Source: Larimichthys crocea
Lineage: Eukaryota; Chordata; Actinopteri; Sciaenidae
Length of the DNA stretch: 64,000 bases
Reading direction: 5' to 3'
Assembly (NCBI RefSeq): GCF_000972845.2
Contig: NC_040020.1
Coordinates: forward strand, 1,178,669-1,242,668
Within the stretch, counting starts at the first letter, position 1; every line of letters starts with the position of its first letter. Of this stretch, positions 1-11,106 are shown piece after piece. The position numbers and the translations under genes were made by a program. The notes under the pieces are model-generated. The model did no database searches, was not told the DNA's origin, and saw only the letters and a program-made list of their open reading frames with translations.

Positions 1-880
1 AAGTGTGACGCTGAAATAACGTACAGAAGAAGTTCTACTTTCGCTCAGGTGTTTTGCAGCTTGTCCTCACGTTGTACGTGTCTGTAACTGAGTTGTGGTT
101 GAAAACTAGTATTCTTCTCTTAGACTCATCATGAGCATCATGTTCGTACGGAAATTGCAAACTTAAAACTCTATGATCTGATTTCTTTTAAATCAAATTT
201 TGAAAAGACCTGGAGATGAACTGGTGTCATTGCTTTAACTGATCGTTGGATTTACTAGCTGAACTATCTGTTTTGCTTTCTGTCTGTTGTTAGTTTGTGC
301 ACGGCCCGTCTTGGTCAGGACTCCCTTGGAAAAAAAAAAAGAGGAAACTTAAACCTCAGTGGGATTTCTTGGGTAAATAAAGGTTAAAAGAAAACGAAAG
401 TAAGCAGACATGGACTACCACTGTTTAAAAAATGAAGTTATTGAGTTATCAAAAATAAGTTATCGTTGTGTATTATCATGACACCATCATGTGGTAATGT
501 TTACAGTGTGGTATGTAAAATTACCATGATTCACGAGTATGGAGGAAACCTTTCAATTGATTGAGGAAGTTGTTCATCTGCGCGTTACGAGTCAGCTGAT
601 ATATTCTCTCAGATGTTTTGACGTCGGTTTGTTTTTATCTTATCTGCGTTGTCAGCGCTGGGTTTAAGTGTCAGAGCGGGTCTTTTTTTTTCTCACGTTT
701 GGAGATTGGTTGTGTATTTTAAAATCATGATTTCTCTGCAGTTATCCTGTTTGATTGTTTTGTTTTTTGTGTGTGTGTGTGTTTGGTGCAGAGAAGAAGC
801 TTCTCGGGGAAGGAGAGGGGGGTGTGTGTATTCATTTGTGTACATATGTGAGCACAAATGAAGCAGCACACTCATGAACA

Positions 881-914
881 CACACACAACACACACACAC
901 ACACACACACACAC
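881..914. repeat. (CA)n microsatellite
   Basis: CA-rich tract with a few interruptions; it creates artificial His/Thr open frames on both strands. Confidence 0.9.
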
Positions 915-2914
915 GCAGGCATGCGCGCAAAGTATCACGAGTCCAGATGGGAGTGGAGTGGATCAATACACAGACAGTGGGTCTGGTTGATATCTCTGCT
1001 GAATGAGTATCTCTCTCTCTTTTTCTCTGTCTGTCTTTTCTCCCCGTCTTACTTCTTTCCCCCCTCTACAATCCTTTTTCATTCTCTCTCTTGTCTACTA
1101 CATGCAAACACACAAAGACAGACACACACACACACTTACATACACACTGCACACCGCAGACGCACACACAGTAATGAACACCTCAAAATCCAAAGCACGA
1201 TCCTTCCTATGGCCTAGTTTTAAAAGCCTCCAATGTCACGCGAGTAAAAAATAGACTGATGGAAAACAATATTGAGATCTGTGGTAACAGAACTAGCCCA
1301 AAATCGGCACACGGGCAGGATCAGTGCGAGGCGGTTTTGGCATGGATTTAAGTCTGAAGAAGATAATCTCGCTTGGCCATTCTGGGCTCACACAGGTGGC
1401 TGCGTTTGAGCTCCCCGGGGTAAAGGCACACTCCTTAGTGGTGATCCAGGGGTCAGAGCACTCAACTGTGAGCACTAAATAGATTGCAGAATCTTAGTAT
1501 GGTCAGTGTGGTTACCATTAAGAGGTTGCAGGTTTATGTAATCATCATTTAAAGCTGGATTTGGTGTTGATTTGCCTCAGAAATGCTCAAATCTTAACAA
1601 ATGCACTCCAAAATAAATATATCTTTAAATATTTGTTGCATTACTGATGTCTAAATATTGCTGCAACCAGAGAACCACGTACGTATGCACGTGGACATCT
1701 GTTTTAGAGACAACGGCAACATCACAGCAAACATCTTTTTGATTTCACCGACAAAGAACCAGATGAACCTGAACGAAAAAACTAGAAGTATCCCAGCATC
1801 TTTGAGCCGAACGGAAAATGATACTGCAGAGATTTTCTAGATAATTCATTCATTATCCGTGAAGAACGTGACAACAGCTGGATGGACAAGTATCAGATGA
1901 AACACAGACTACAAAGGGTTTAGTTTGGCGGCTGTGATAAAGCTTTTAAACATCGTTTCATGTCATGTTTTTATTATTAAGATGACGTTATTTTGTATGT
2001 TAATTACTCCAAATTTAAGGTGACTTAAAACGGCAGCAGTATTTTCAATTTTGGCAACCAAAAGTTGATGCTTGGTTGCCAGCCTGGCAACCAATTTAAA
2101 GAAACAGGTTGACAGGTTAATGACTCTGGCATCGGTTTGAACTTCAAAATACTTTATAAGTTTTATGGTCCTCTCATTGTTTGAAGGTTTCTGATCTGTA
2201 ATCACAACTCTACCCGTTTTATTTAGACAAAGTTTGTGTACGGCCGCTTGTTCTATAACAAATAGAAAGATTTGTGTTGGTTTAAGTGCCGAAACACAGC
2301 TATCTAATCTCACCTGCTTCAGTTTCTTCAATATTTAAAAAGTAAAACAGTTGCTTACATTTAATTTTGGGGTCAAGAACACACTGGAAAGATTCCTCGC
2401 GTGGTGGACCACAGGGACAGAATTCACACGCACGCGAATATTTGACAGCTCAGTTAAATAAATGTAAGAGACGGCGCTCCTAATTATACCGGGGGTGTTT
2501 TTAAGCCTCTAAATTTAAATTCGATGTAATTCGATTGTACTTTTGCACCTGAGCTGTGCCCTCTTTAATTTCTGGACCCTGGTGTGTGTTCAGGGAAAGA
2601 TGGCAAGGTTTCAGAAACAGTGTGTTCGAGAATCTCTTTTGTTTGGACTGGACTAATTTCCTCCAGATCATTCGGCGCGGATCGTCTGAATCTAAAACCG
2701 TTTTACTCGTGTTCCAGTCACACGCAGTGACGATCGGTTATAACGGTCATTGCTGCTGCTGCGTCTTTCCTGTTGTCTTTTGTTGTTTCATTTGCTTATA
2801 GGAGGCCTAAACGCAGTTTGTATCGATCCATTAGGTGGCCATCAGCTTATTGATCAGTCCCTGACCTGATTGATGTGAAGTTTGGCCAGCAGGCCGATTG
2901 ATTAAATGATAATC

Positions 2915-2916
<2 letters not shown>

Positions 2917-2956
<40 letters not shown>
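2917..2956. repeat. (GT)n microsatellite before exon 2966
   Basis: Twenty uninterrupted GT units end 10 bases before exon 2966-3060. Confidence 0.95.
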
Positions 2957-2957
<1 letters not shown>

Positions 2958-2965
2958 CTCTGCAG

Positions 2966-3307
2966 GCGCGGCTGTGGAAGGAAAAGGAAAGGGACACCCG
3001 TCAAAGTCTTTGTTACACACACAGAGGAGGAGAGCGTGCCTGAACACAGCTTCAGCCCAGGTGTGTGTGTGTGTGTTATATCTGCATGCCATATTCTCAC
3101 CGCCATCAGCCGTGTGTGTGTGTATGTGTGTGTATGCATGTGCATCTGTCTGTGTGGCTGTGTGATTGGTATGGGGGTGGAGCGTGTGCAAGTGAGTGTG
3201 ACCTACTTTTGTGCATGTGTGTGTGGTGTGTGTGTGTGTGTGTGCTTGCCTACATATGTGCTGCAATGTGCATCCGTGTATGTACTCCAGGAGATGAGGT
3301 GATGACC

Positions 3308-3342
<35 letters not shown>

Positions 3343-5354
3343 TTGCATACTTGTGTGTGAGCCTTTCATACTGACTGTTGCTGCGCTCTCAGGTGATCGT
3401 AAGGAAGCAGCAGAGAATAAACGGACTGCAGTCGATGCGTCTTTCTACAACGCAGAGACCGCTCCTCACAACTGGTGAGTGCAGATTTGTGTCTTATGCT
3501 TTTTTTATTGCTGTTATTTTAAACGTTTTCCACACGTATGTGCGTGTGCATGCTATATGTCTCCTCCTTTAGCCAGCTTTTAGACTCGGAAAAAAGACTG
3601 AACGATCTTAACTGAGCACTCGAGGACAGCTCTGTCTGAGAACCGCCGGTCCACAGGACTCACCAACCCTGTTGGTTTTTCGTTTTAGCCGTATAATTTA
3701 GGCTGATTTATACTCTAGATGTGAGAAGAATGCAGCTGACGAGCCAGTAGGATAGAAAATCAGCAGCGACGTGAGGACTGGGATCGAGAATCACTGCCCT
3801 GGAGCACTGGCATGAGCTCGTATTTGTGTGTTTTTTTTTTTTTTTACTTTGCTTTGCTTTACTTTGTGTTTGGCTAGAAGAATGTTTAATACAATGAGAA
3901 AGCGGCATACGTCCAACTTCTGTTTATACAGCCGATTAGACATACACATAGAGAAAAAAGCTTTTAACATTTGATCTGACATATGACCCCTCTGCATACA
4001 GTCTGGTTTAATTTGTCTGAATAACTAATTGCTTGTTCGGTCAATAAACTGATCAGAAAATCAGCAAACACTCACTTTGAAAAGATACAATCACTAAATG
4101 TTTTTGCGTTTTTGCAAGATAGATGACCAAATAAATAAATACATTGACTAAAATATATATTGTTAATTCATTTTCTGTCGTTGTTTCGATCATAAAATGG
4201 TTGAGAATTTACCTTTCAATCCCCTTCACCTCCCAGCGGTCCATCAGAGCAGACTCACGGCAAAGTCTCCTCCGGATCCAAGTCCAGCTCCTGCTCGGCC
4301 TCGACACCGGCTCCAGCTCCCGCTGCTTCCTCGGCCCCGACCCCGACACCAGTCCCCGCCCCTGCCCCGGCCACGGCGACTTCAGCTCAGGCCCCGTCTC
4401 TGACCCCAGCATCCACAGCTCCGGCTGTCCCAACGGCCTCTGCTCCAGCCCCGACGGCCAGCTCCTTCCCCCCCTCCCCGAACTGCCGCATCCGAGAGGT
4501 CCACTGCGGCAGCCAGGTGCGGTTGGTCGTTATCGCCATCCGAGACATCACCAAGGGGGAGGAGATCACTGTGGACTACAGCCTGACGGAGTGGGGAGAG
4601 AACCTGGTCAGTGTCACATATATGTTGTCCTTTTGAGGACATTTATTCACTCACTATTAACCCACCAGTGTGTTTAATTTTGTTGTTTGGCATCGTTCTC
4701 TGTCTGTCGTCTCCCTCCGTCCATCACGAGCCAGGTTCTGCTGGAGTTTTTCCTCGCCACTGACACCGAGTAAACTGTTGGGTCACCGTAAACAATATAA
4801 TAAGAATTACAGTCTAGACCTGCTGTGTTTGGCGATAAATAAATGCAATTTAATTGATAATTGATATTTCTAGTGCAGCTAGAATTGGAGAAAATATTGT
4901 TAGCAATCCAAAAAAATAACAAAAAAATAAGACATCAAATTTGGTGTCGATATTCTGGAGCATTTTACACTCTGAGACAACTCTGGAAGAAATTAGTCGT
5001 ACAACTGAAGCCTCGATACACCACAACACAGTGAGAGCTGTTTGTTTTCTAATTTTAATTCTTATTTTATCCTGAACAAAAAACATAATTTTAACCTCGA
5101 CTCTGAACTCAGTCGTCTCCGGTCTGATCTCTCGCGTTTTTTTATTTTCTGGTTTCGCCTGTCTGGGTCTTACTGGTTACTCGGTCCTCATAAGTATAGA
5201 AGTGCGTTCACACGCATGTGCATAATAATCTGATGACTTCACACAAGCAGCCAGATGTGTATTCACACACTGTTGATCAGCTTCATGCACTCACTGTCGG
5301 TCGCACACACACACACACACACACACACAGATTCACACTGCGCATACATTCATA

Positions 5355-5395
<41 letters not shown>

Positions 5396-8300
5396 GCTAA
5401 GCAAGGCATGGGGTTACCATGGTGATGGCTGAGCTTCAGTTCTCTCTTTACCTGTCGTGCTTTAGCAACGGTAACCATGGTTATAGCGTGACATCTGCTC
5501 CTTTAATGGATCTCATTAGATTGGATCAATTTACTCAACATAATGATGATACCAGAATCTGTTTATGGAAATTAAATCGACGAGATTGGGGGAAACTTGA
5601 CACCAGAGGTTTAAGTGGGACCAGAACTCCTCCAGTCGTAGTTTAATATCTAAATAAAGTCTAAAGATATTTTTTATTATTGGCTGATTGATTTCCTCTG
5701 TTGAAGCTGACAGCTTTATTGACGGCGTGTCTCTTTCAACCTTCTTTCGTCTGGCTTGTTATTGAGAGATTTGGAGTCCTAATCAACCTCTGTGCTCATG
5801 ACCAACTGTGGAGGGGTGTCCTCCTGCTCTCTGAGTGACAGCCGAGGCTGATTGTGATGGCAAAACATTAATGAGCAGTGTGCCGACTGTTTTTTTTTAA
5901 TGTGACTGCTCCGTGTCCCGCAGGGTTTCCGTGGCACTGTGTCTCCAGCGCAACACGAGTGTAACTCTGACACAGAGAATAACAACAATATCAAAAAGGT
6001 AAGAGGGAAACACGTTTATGAAAATTTAATTTAACTTTCCTCACACTCAAAGAATAACTTAATTATTTCCCCAAATATTAACCAGTTACTTTGTAAACAA
6101 TGTGAATATAATTTACATTTAGACAATTATTTTTCCTGGTTAGTGGCTCCACTCGGTCTGATTTATACTTTATTACCTCGTTCCAGCTCTTCATTGAAGC
6201 TATATGTTGTTTACACTGAAGTAAATATTCAAAGCAGAGACTCTGTGCTCCGTTCCTTCAGATGGAAATTATGTTTTGCATCACTTAAAGTGGTTATAAT
6301 AAATATTTTTATGAACGTATGAACGGACAATGTGTTACATGTGAGCGGGCCACGACAGGCAGCTGTTATCCATTAAAAAAAAACCTCTTAAAACCGACTG
6401 CATGCTACGAGGTCAGCACCAAACAGAGTTAGTGACTAGCTGGTGAGTACAATGGAGCATTTAGCATCTAAAGTGACAAATATTTTCCCCCAGGAGTCGG
6501 TGGAGAACAACATCCGAGTTAAAAGAGAGTGAATATTCGACTTACATTAATCAGATGATCATAACACGACTCCACACGGCGTTTCTCTGTAACTACTGTG
6601 TGCAAATGATTCATCAAATCAACTTAAAACGTAACAATGATGTCGTCGTTGTTTCCACCGTCCCCCAATAAAGTAATTTGTTTCTGGTTTAAGACAAAAT
6701 TTCCCCTAAATTTACTGTGACGTTTGGTTTCTTTGGAAACTTTGTGATCTTCATGAGAATTTAGGATGAACATCTGTGGGTTTGTTTGGCTGCACAGCAC
6801 AGTTTGGACCGACTGTTCCTCTGCCAAAACAGTGGTAATACAGAGGTTAAGTAAATGTATTTTCTTAAGAAAAAAAAACAAAAAAACAACATTGACAGAA
6901 CCTTCACTGACTTGATTCTGCTCGACAGCGATGCGGTTAAAAAAAACAACAACCCAGCACAGACTCTCGATACAAACACGTTATTAAGAAGCGAATGTTG
7001 ATGCAGTTGTGCCTGCAGGATGCCACCTGTCTGTCTGGATGTGGGTGGACAACACGATGTTGGACATAATCATTATCATTAAGTCTTCCTCCCCCTCCTC
7101 TGGATAATAGTTTTATTATGTGTATTAATGGCGCAATTCATGGCCAAGTTTAACTCCTTTTAAAAAGTAAAAAACGCCACGTGTGAGCTCGCCTGTGTGT
7201 GTTTGGTGTCATCGTGTCGTCTGATTGGGGAAAACACGCAGCAGCAATCACAGACAATTCAGCGTTGATGCTCGTCTTTTACTTATTGCTTTAAAATGTA
7301 ACGACTCTCCTCCCGACATCTGCATCTGATTACACTGAAAACTGTAAACGTGTGTGCAGCAATGTCAGTCATGGCATTCAAACTGTGATGGAGCCAACCT
7401 GTGACATGTTGGTGACATGTTTGGATAGTTGATAGGTTTTTCTTTGACAGCCTCGAGGCCTTATAATAATGTAAATACACTTAAAATACAGGATATTAAA
7501 GAAATGCAGGCTTGATACGGTTAGAAAAATTAAATGTATACATTTGAAAAAGCCATTTATTATGTTGCTTGTTAGAACAAATGTTATTTGAACGCTGCAA
7601 AACTCAAACCTACTTTTTTAACTGAGAGAATGTCTCTCGACAGCAGGTGACGTGCTCTTTTTTCTCACCCTGTCACTGCCTCTCGCTTCCAGGAGGATGA
7701 GCCTCTTCCTCTGACAGCCCAGCAGCGGCAGCAACAACAGCAGCAGCAGGAGTACGTCACCCCCTCATGGTCCCTCTCTCCCTCCTCCTCCCCCATCTCC
7801 CACTCCGACGCCAGCGATTCAGACGCCGGAGACGAGGACAACGCCAGCCCCCGCGGGCGCGCGCTGCGCCGTCGCAAGAAACGTCGCGGCACCCCTTCAA
7901 AGAAAAAGACCCCCCATCGGACCCCACCTGGGCGGCCACCACCGGTCTCCCCCGCCAGCATTCCTCCACACAGCCGTCAGCTTCCTTCATCCCACCCTCC
8001 GGCGCAGTCCTCTCCTCCCTGCTCGTCTTCCTCCTCCTCCTCCTCCTCTTCGGCTAAGCCCGTGTTCAAAGCTCCGGCTCCGCTGGGCTCCAACTCCACA
8101 AGCAACGTGAGCGTCCCCAGAGGTGGAGTGTCCATAGACTCCATGCGTCAAACCTGCGAGTACTGCGGCCGCCACTTCCGCTCCCTTGGTCGCCACTTAG
8201 ACAAACACCACGCGCACCAACCGGAAGTGTGCTCCGCCCTGGTGGAGCGCTACACGCAGATGCCCCGTCTGCACACACAGAACACAAACCCCACCGCAGC

Positions 8301-11106
8301 TCACGCACACGCCCCTCAGCACTCGAAGTCGTCACACATCGCGGCACAGAGTCGCGGTTCAGATCTTCCACAGAGTGGCGTCCAGGACCTCTCCATGTCT
8401 CCGCCCACCCTCACAGCAGCCAGCCAATCCCCCTCCTCCGCTGGAAGAAACTCCACCCCACCCGTGCTGACGCCTCCGCGAGGTCAGAACTCAGTGGCGG
8501 TGTCTGTCTTAAAGAGAAGCCCACCTCCTGTGTCTGTGACGCAGTCCAGGAAGGGAGCGACGAGGAAGCTGAAGAAGGAAAGACACGAGGAGGAGGAGGA
8601 TGAGGAGGAGGATGACGAAGAAGATGTGGAGGTCGTGGAGGTGAAGAGGCCCAAAGAGGAGGACGATGTTGAGGTGGTGTGCCCTCAGTCCTTCAGCAGC
8701 AAGTTGGCCAAAGAGATGGAGCCAAAGGAAGAGGACGATGAGGAGGAGGACGAGGAAGAGGATGAGGAGAATGGAGTGATGGAGGTGGACGATGAAAGTG
8801 GGGCAGAAGATAAGGAGAAGGACCTGCTGAGGTAACTGAACATTCGTTGGCTCCAGCTTCTCATAACTTTTTTTTGGCACAGGTCATTCATTTCTCTCCG
8901 TCTCTTTTTTTTCAGCGGTTCGGGGCGTCACCACTTGCTGCCCCTCCTCTCGTCTTTGTCCTCTCTGGTCCTGTACCTCCGTCGGCTGCAGCACTCGGCC
9001 TTCTTGTCCCTGTCTCGTCAGCTTCAGTCAGCCGAGGCCTGGCGCCTCCTTTGCCACTCCAGCCTGGCTCTCCTCATCCTGTACAACCGGCGACGTGAGT
9101 GTGAGGTCTCCAAGCTGTCCATCGCCGAGTATCGCTCTCGCGTCACTCCCCAGTGCCCAGTTCCTGTCCCACCTGGAGCCCCTCCGGCTCTCACCCCATT
9201 GGAGGCCTCCCTGTCTCCCTTCGAGCGCCTGGTGCTTCCTCACCTCCCCAGAGTCGGGGTCCAGGGTAAACGTGGACGTGTGCAGCCCCTCATCCTCCCC
9301 CCTCACTGCGAGCCCTGCTTGGAGCTCCTCCTGCAGACACGGCAGGATGTGGGAGTCGACCCCGCGAACCCGTACGTCTTCGCAAGGCCCTACCACTCCC
9401 CCGCCACACCCCTGCGAGGCACCGACCTCCTCCGCAGCCTGGCCCGCTCAAGCGGTACCCGCAATCCCCGTGCCCTTACCCAGACGAGGGTCCGCCGGCA
9501 GGTAGCTATACTGACCCAGCTGCTGCTACTGGGGGAAGGAGAGGAGCCCGGGCAGCCTGGAGGCAGCGCTGTGGAGAGGCTGGAGCACTTCCTGGAGAGG
9601 GAATATCACGTGACACAGAACTGTGCAGGAATCGGCCAAGATCCAGGGCTGATGGGACGAGTAGGAAGAGTTGTGCTCTGTGGAGAGAGAGATGGAGTGC
9701 TGTTCAGAGGAATGAGCCTGAACCACATCTGCCTGGAGCTGGATGGTGAGACGTTTGGATGTCTGAATGAATGAGCACCAGTTTTGTGATGTTTGGAGAG
9801 TCTAATGAAGTTCTTCTTACCTTGCAACCTTTCCATCTCCTTCCCTCTCTCTAGTCATGTCAGGAAACTCTGCAGACTCGTACTCAGAGGGAGAGTCTGA
9901 AGGCGAGCAGGTGAAGGAGAAGACGGAGGCGCCCGCCCCGGCTCCCGCTCCGATCCCTACGCCCACACTGCTGTACGTCAGGAAGGGCAAGAACAACGGG
10001 CGGGTGGGACGACCCAAGAAGCTCAAGAACACGCAGCCACCACTTCCGCCGCCTCCACCACCACCTGCAAACCGCAGGAGAGGCTCAGGTCAGCCTAAAT
10101 CAGGTTTGTTTGGGTTTGGTGACTGCACAATTTAACAAGACAGAAAATTGTGCAGGTGAGATTTAAAAAAAAAGCAACATTGCACTCAGAATGAAGTAAA
10201 TCAAACAAAATGGAAACGATAGAAAAACAATTAAGACAAAAACATTTGAATGTGCGAACGAGTAAGAATACAGAGTGTGTGCATCGAGTAGAAACATTCA
10301 CAACATGAGAAGTTCAAGCTGTTCGGTTCCTCGGATACACCGAGTCTGTATTTGAAGGTGAAGCACAAAGTGTACTGGTACATATTTATCCCAGCAGGCA
10401 AAGTTCACTGGTCAAATTTCAAGAAATACACACAGAGAGAGCACATACAACAGAAAACAACAGCGTGAACAAGTTCAGAGTGCCCCACTTAAACCCACGA
10501 AAGAAGTTCTCCTTGTTTTCCATTTTTCACGATACAGTGATTTAAATTTTCAAATTGATTTGAATCTGATCAAGGCACCAGTGACTCATGATTATTTCTT
10601 TGGATTAACTGATTCGTAGATTAGTTTATTAATTGTCAGAGAATACTGAAGAATGGCAAGAGTCAAAGTGAGCTGCAGTAAAAAAAAAACAACCCCCAAA
10701 GACATTCAACAAAAGACAAAGAAAACCAGTAAATGTTCTGAATTTAGGAGCTGGAACCAGATATCCCTCAATCACTAACATCTGTTGTGATCTAATCTGT
10801 AATCTAATGTTTCTGACACTTCCCGCTTTGCTTCATTTCCCGTCCCTCGCAGGAAAGCGAGGCGTCCTGAAGCGCCCCTGGTCAGAGGCCGAGCGCGCGG
10901 CGGTTGAGGAGCACCTGACCCAAAACATCACCGAGCTCCGGGTCCCCGCCAAGGCCGACTGTGAGCGCTGCCTGCAGCAGTGCCCCCTGCTGGTCAGCAA
11001 CCACCGCGACTGGCGAGCGATCAAGTTCTACTGCCACAACCGCATTCAGCTGCTGAAGAAAAACCAGCGGCGTGAAAGCGAGCCCCAGCCGCTCACCGTC
11101 TGCTGA
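2966..11106 (+). CDS. Domesticated Crypton-type tyrosine-recombinase-like protein with SET-like and zinc-finger segments (5' incomplete)
   Basis: Eight exons join in frame: 2966-3060, 3393-3474, 4237-4606, 5924-5998, 7693-8831, 8916-9745, 9855-10088 and 10853-11106 (stop TGA). All have AG acceptors and GT donors. The joined frame gives 1025 residues; the true N-terminus is missing because the first exon opens in mid-codon. In order (numbering from that exon): basic start; Ala/Pro/Ser/Thr tract about 60-138; SET C-terminal-like motif 139-173; Gln and Ser runs with basic patches; zinc finger 362-379; Glu/Asp-rich block near 505-585; recombinase-like region about 588-863; Pro-rich linker; C-terminal module about 943-1025. 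The last two folded regions resemble Crypton-derived proteins common in fish. Since catalytic residues seem lost, a DNA- or chromatin-binding role is more likely than recombination; that is inference. I do not know an established gene symbol. Exon structure is well supported, function is not. Confidence 0.85.
3061..3340. repeat. GT-rich intron with (GT)n blocks
   Basis: The intron starts at a donor that is itself part of a GT run (3061-3076), has further GT/TG blocks near 3112-3145 and 3215-3243, and a 15-unit block at 3311-3340. Confidence 0.9.
4237..4606 (+). other. Exon encoding Ala/Pro-rich tract and C-terminal half of a SET-like motif
   Basis: The exon begins in mid-codon (TG from the previous exon plus C makes Cys) and ends in phase 0 at a GTCAGT donor. 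Its first two thirds encode an Ala/Pro/Ser/Thr tract. The last 44 residues read SPNCRIREV, then VRLVVIAIRDI, then KGEEITVDYS. In SET methyltransferases the matching stretch follows an Asn-His-Ser-Cys-x-Pro-Asn motif and ends in Gly-Glu-Glu-Leu-Thr-x-Asp-Tyr. Here the Pro-Asn-Cys and Gly-Glu-Glu to Asp-Tyr parts are present. The Asn-His part and the N-terminal half of the domain are not: low-complexity sequence sits in their place. Methyltransferase activity therefore looks unlikely. Confidence 0.65.
5303..5393. repeat. Two (CA)n blocks
   Basis: CA runs at about 5303-5329 and 5358-5393, separated by unique sequence, in the intron between exons 4237-4606 and 5924-5998. Confidence 0.9.
7693..8831 (+). 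other. Large exon: polyQ, basic and Ser/Pro stretches, compact zinc finger, acidic block
   Basis: This 1139-bp exon stays open throughout and ends in phase 2. It encodes a short Gln run (from about 7729), an Arg/Lys-rich patch that could act as a nuclear localisation signal (about 7868-7890), and a Ser run (about 8020-8055). Next comes a zinc-finger-like motif at 8155-8211 with Cys362, Cys365, His375 and His379 (C-x2-C-x9-H-x3-H, shorter than the usual x12 loop). The tail, about 8585-8820, is dominated by Glu and Asp. The arrangement suits a nuclear DNA-associated protein. The finger spacing is read directly; zinc binding is inferred. Confidence 0.75.
8916..9745 (+). other. Exon encoding the Crypton/tyrosine-recombinase-like region
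   Basis: This 830-bp exon encodes 276 full codons. Landmarks expected of a tyrosine recombinase appear in order: an Arg-rich box I at 9085-9105 (NRRRECEVSKL), a Gly-Lys-Arg-Gly beta-hairpin segment near 9265-9290 (position of the catalytic Lys), an ENPYLFARP-like segment written here NPYVFARP near 9367-9390, a box II helix near 9478-9520 (LTQTRVRRQVA) and a final FLEREYHV segment at 9589-9612. In mobile relatives, as I recall them, box II and the last segment carry His residues and the tyrosine nucleophile. Here those positions read Thr, Arg and Ala, which suggests a dead enzyme kept for another role. Confidence 0.65.
10853..11106 (+). other. Terminal exon with Crypton-associated C-terminal module
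   Basis: The last exon supplies 83 residues and a TGA stop. It begins GKRGVLKRPWSEAERAAVEE, followed by a conserved-looking CERCLQQCP segment and RAIKFYCHNRIQLLKK. Many fish Crypton-related genes end in a similar module (Pro-Trp-x-x-x-Glu at the start, Cys-x-x-Cys in the middle, a basic helix at the end), apparently a small DNA- or protein-binding fold; this is recalled, not searched. The donor upstream could also be 10104 rather than 10089, which would add five residues and keep the frame. Confidence 0.7.

Larger units (their letters stand above)
1..2965. other. 5' region without a confident exon
   Basis: I find no open frame here with family character. The stretch holds a (CA)n tract at about 881-914, pyrimidine-rich low-complexity DNA at 1010-1100, a GC-richer non-repetitive block at about 1293-1480, and a (GT)n tract running up to the first recognised acceptor at 2964-2965. 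Since that exon opens inside a codon, at least one more coding exon of the downstream gene must lie here or further left. The only candidate I noticed is a tiny one at 2594-2607 (see findings). Confidence 0.5.

Noticed and set aside
1293..1480. GC-richer block suspected of being a small nuclear RNA pseudogene
   Set aside because: I compared it by eye with U1, U2, U4, U5, 5S and 7SK. Only a few short matches (such as to the U1 CTGACCCCTG stretch) appear, not enough for an assignment.
2831..3478. Several overlapping open frames rich in Cys/Val or His/Thr
   Set aside because: They are translations of GT/CA microsatellites. Only the exon frames 2966-3060 and 3393-3474 have splice signals and continue into the downstream gene.
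10089..10103. Alternative donor at 10104 for the penultimate exon of the recombinase-like gene
   Set aside because: It also keeps the frame and cannot be excluded. The earlier GTCAGC donor was chosen arbitrarily, and the difference is only five residues.
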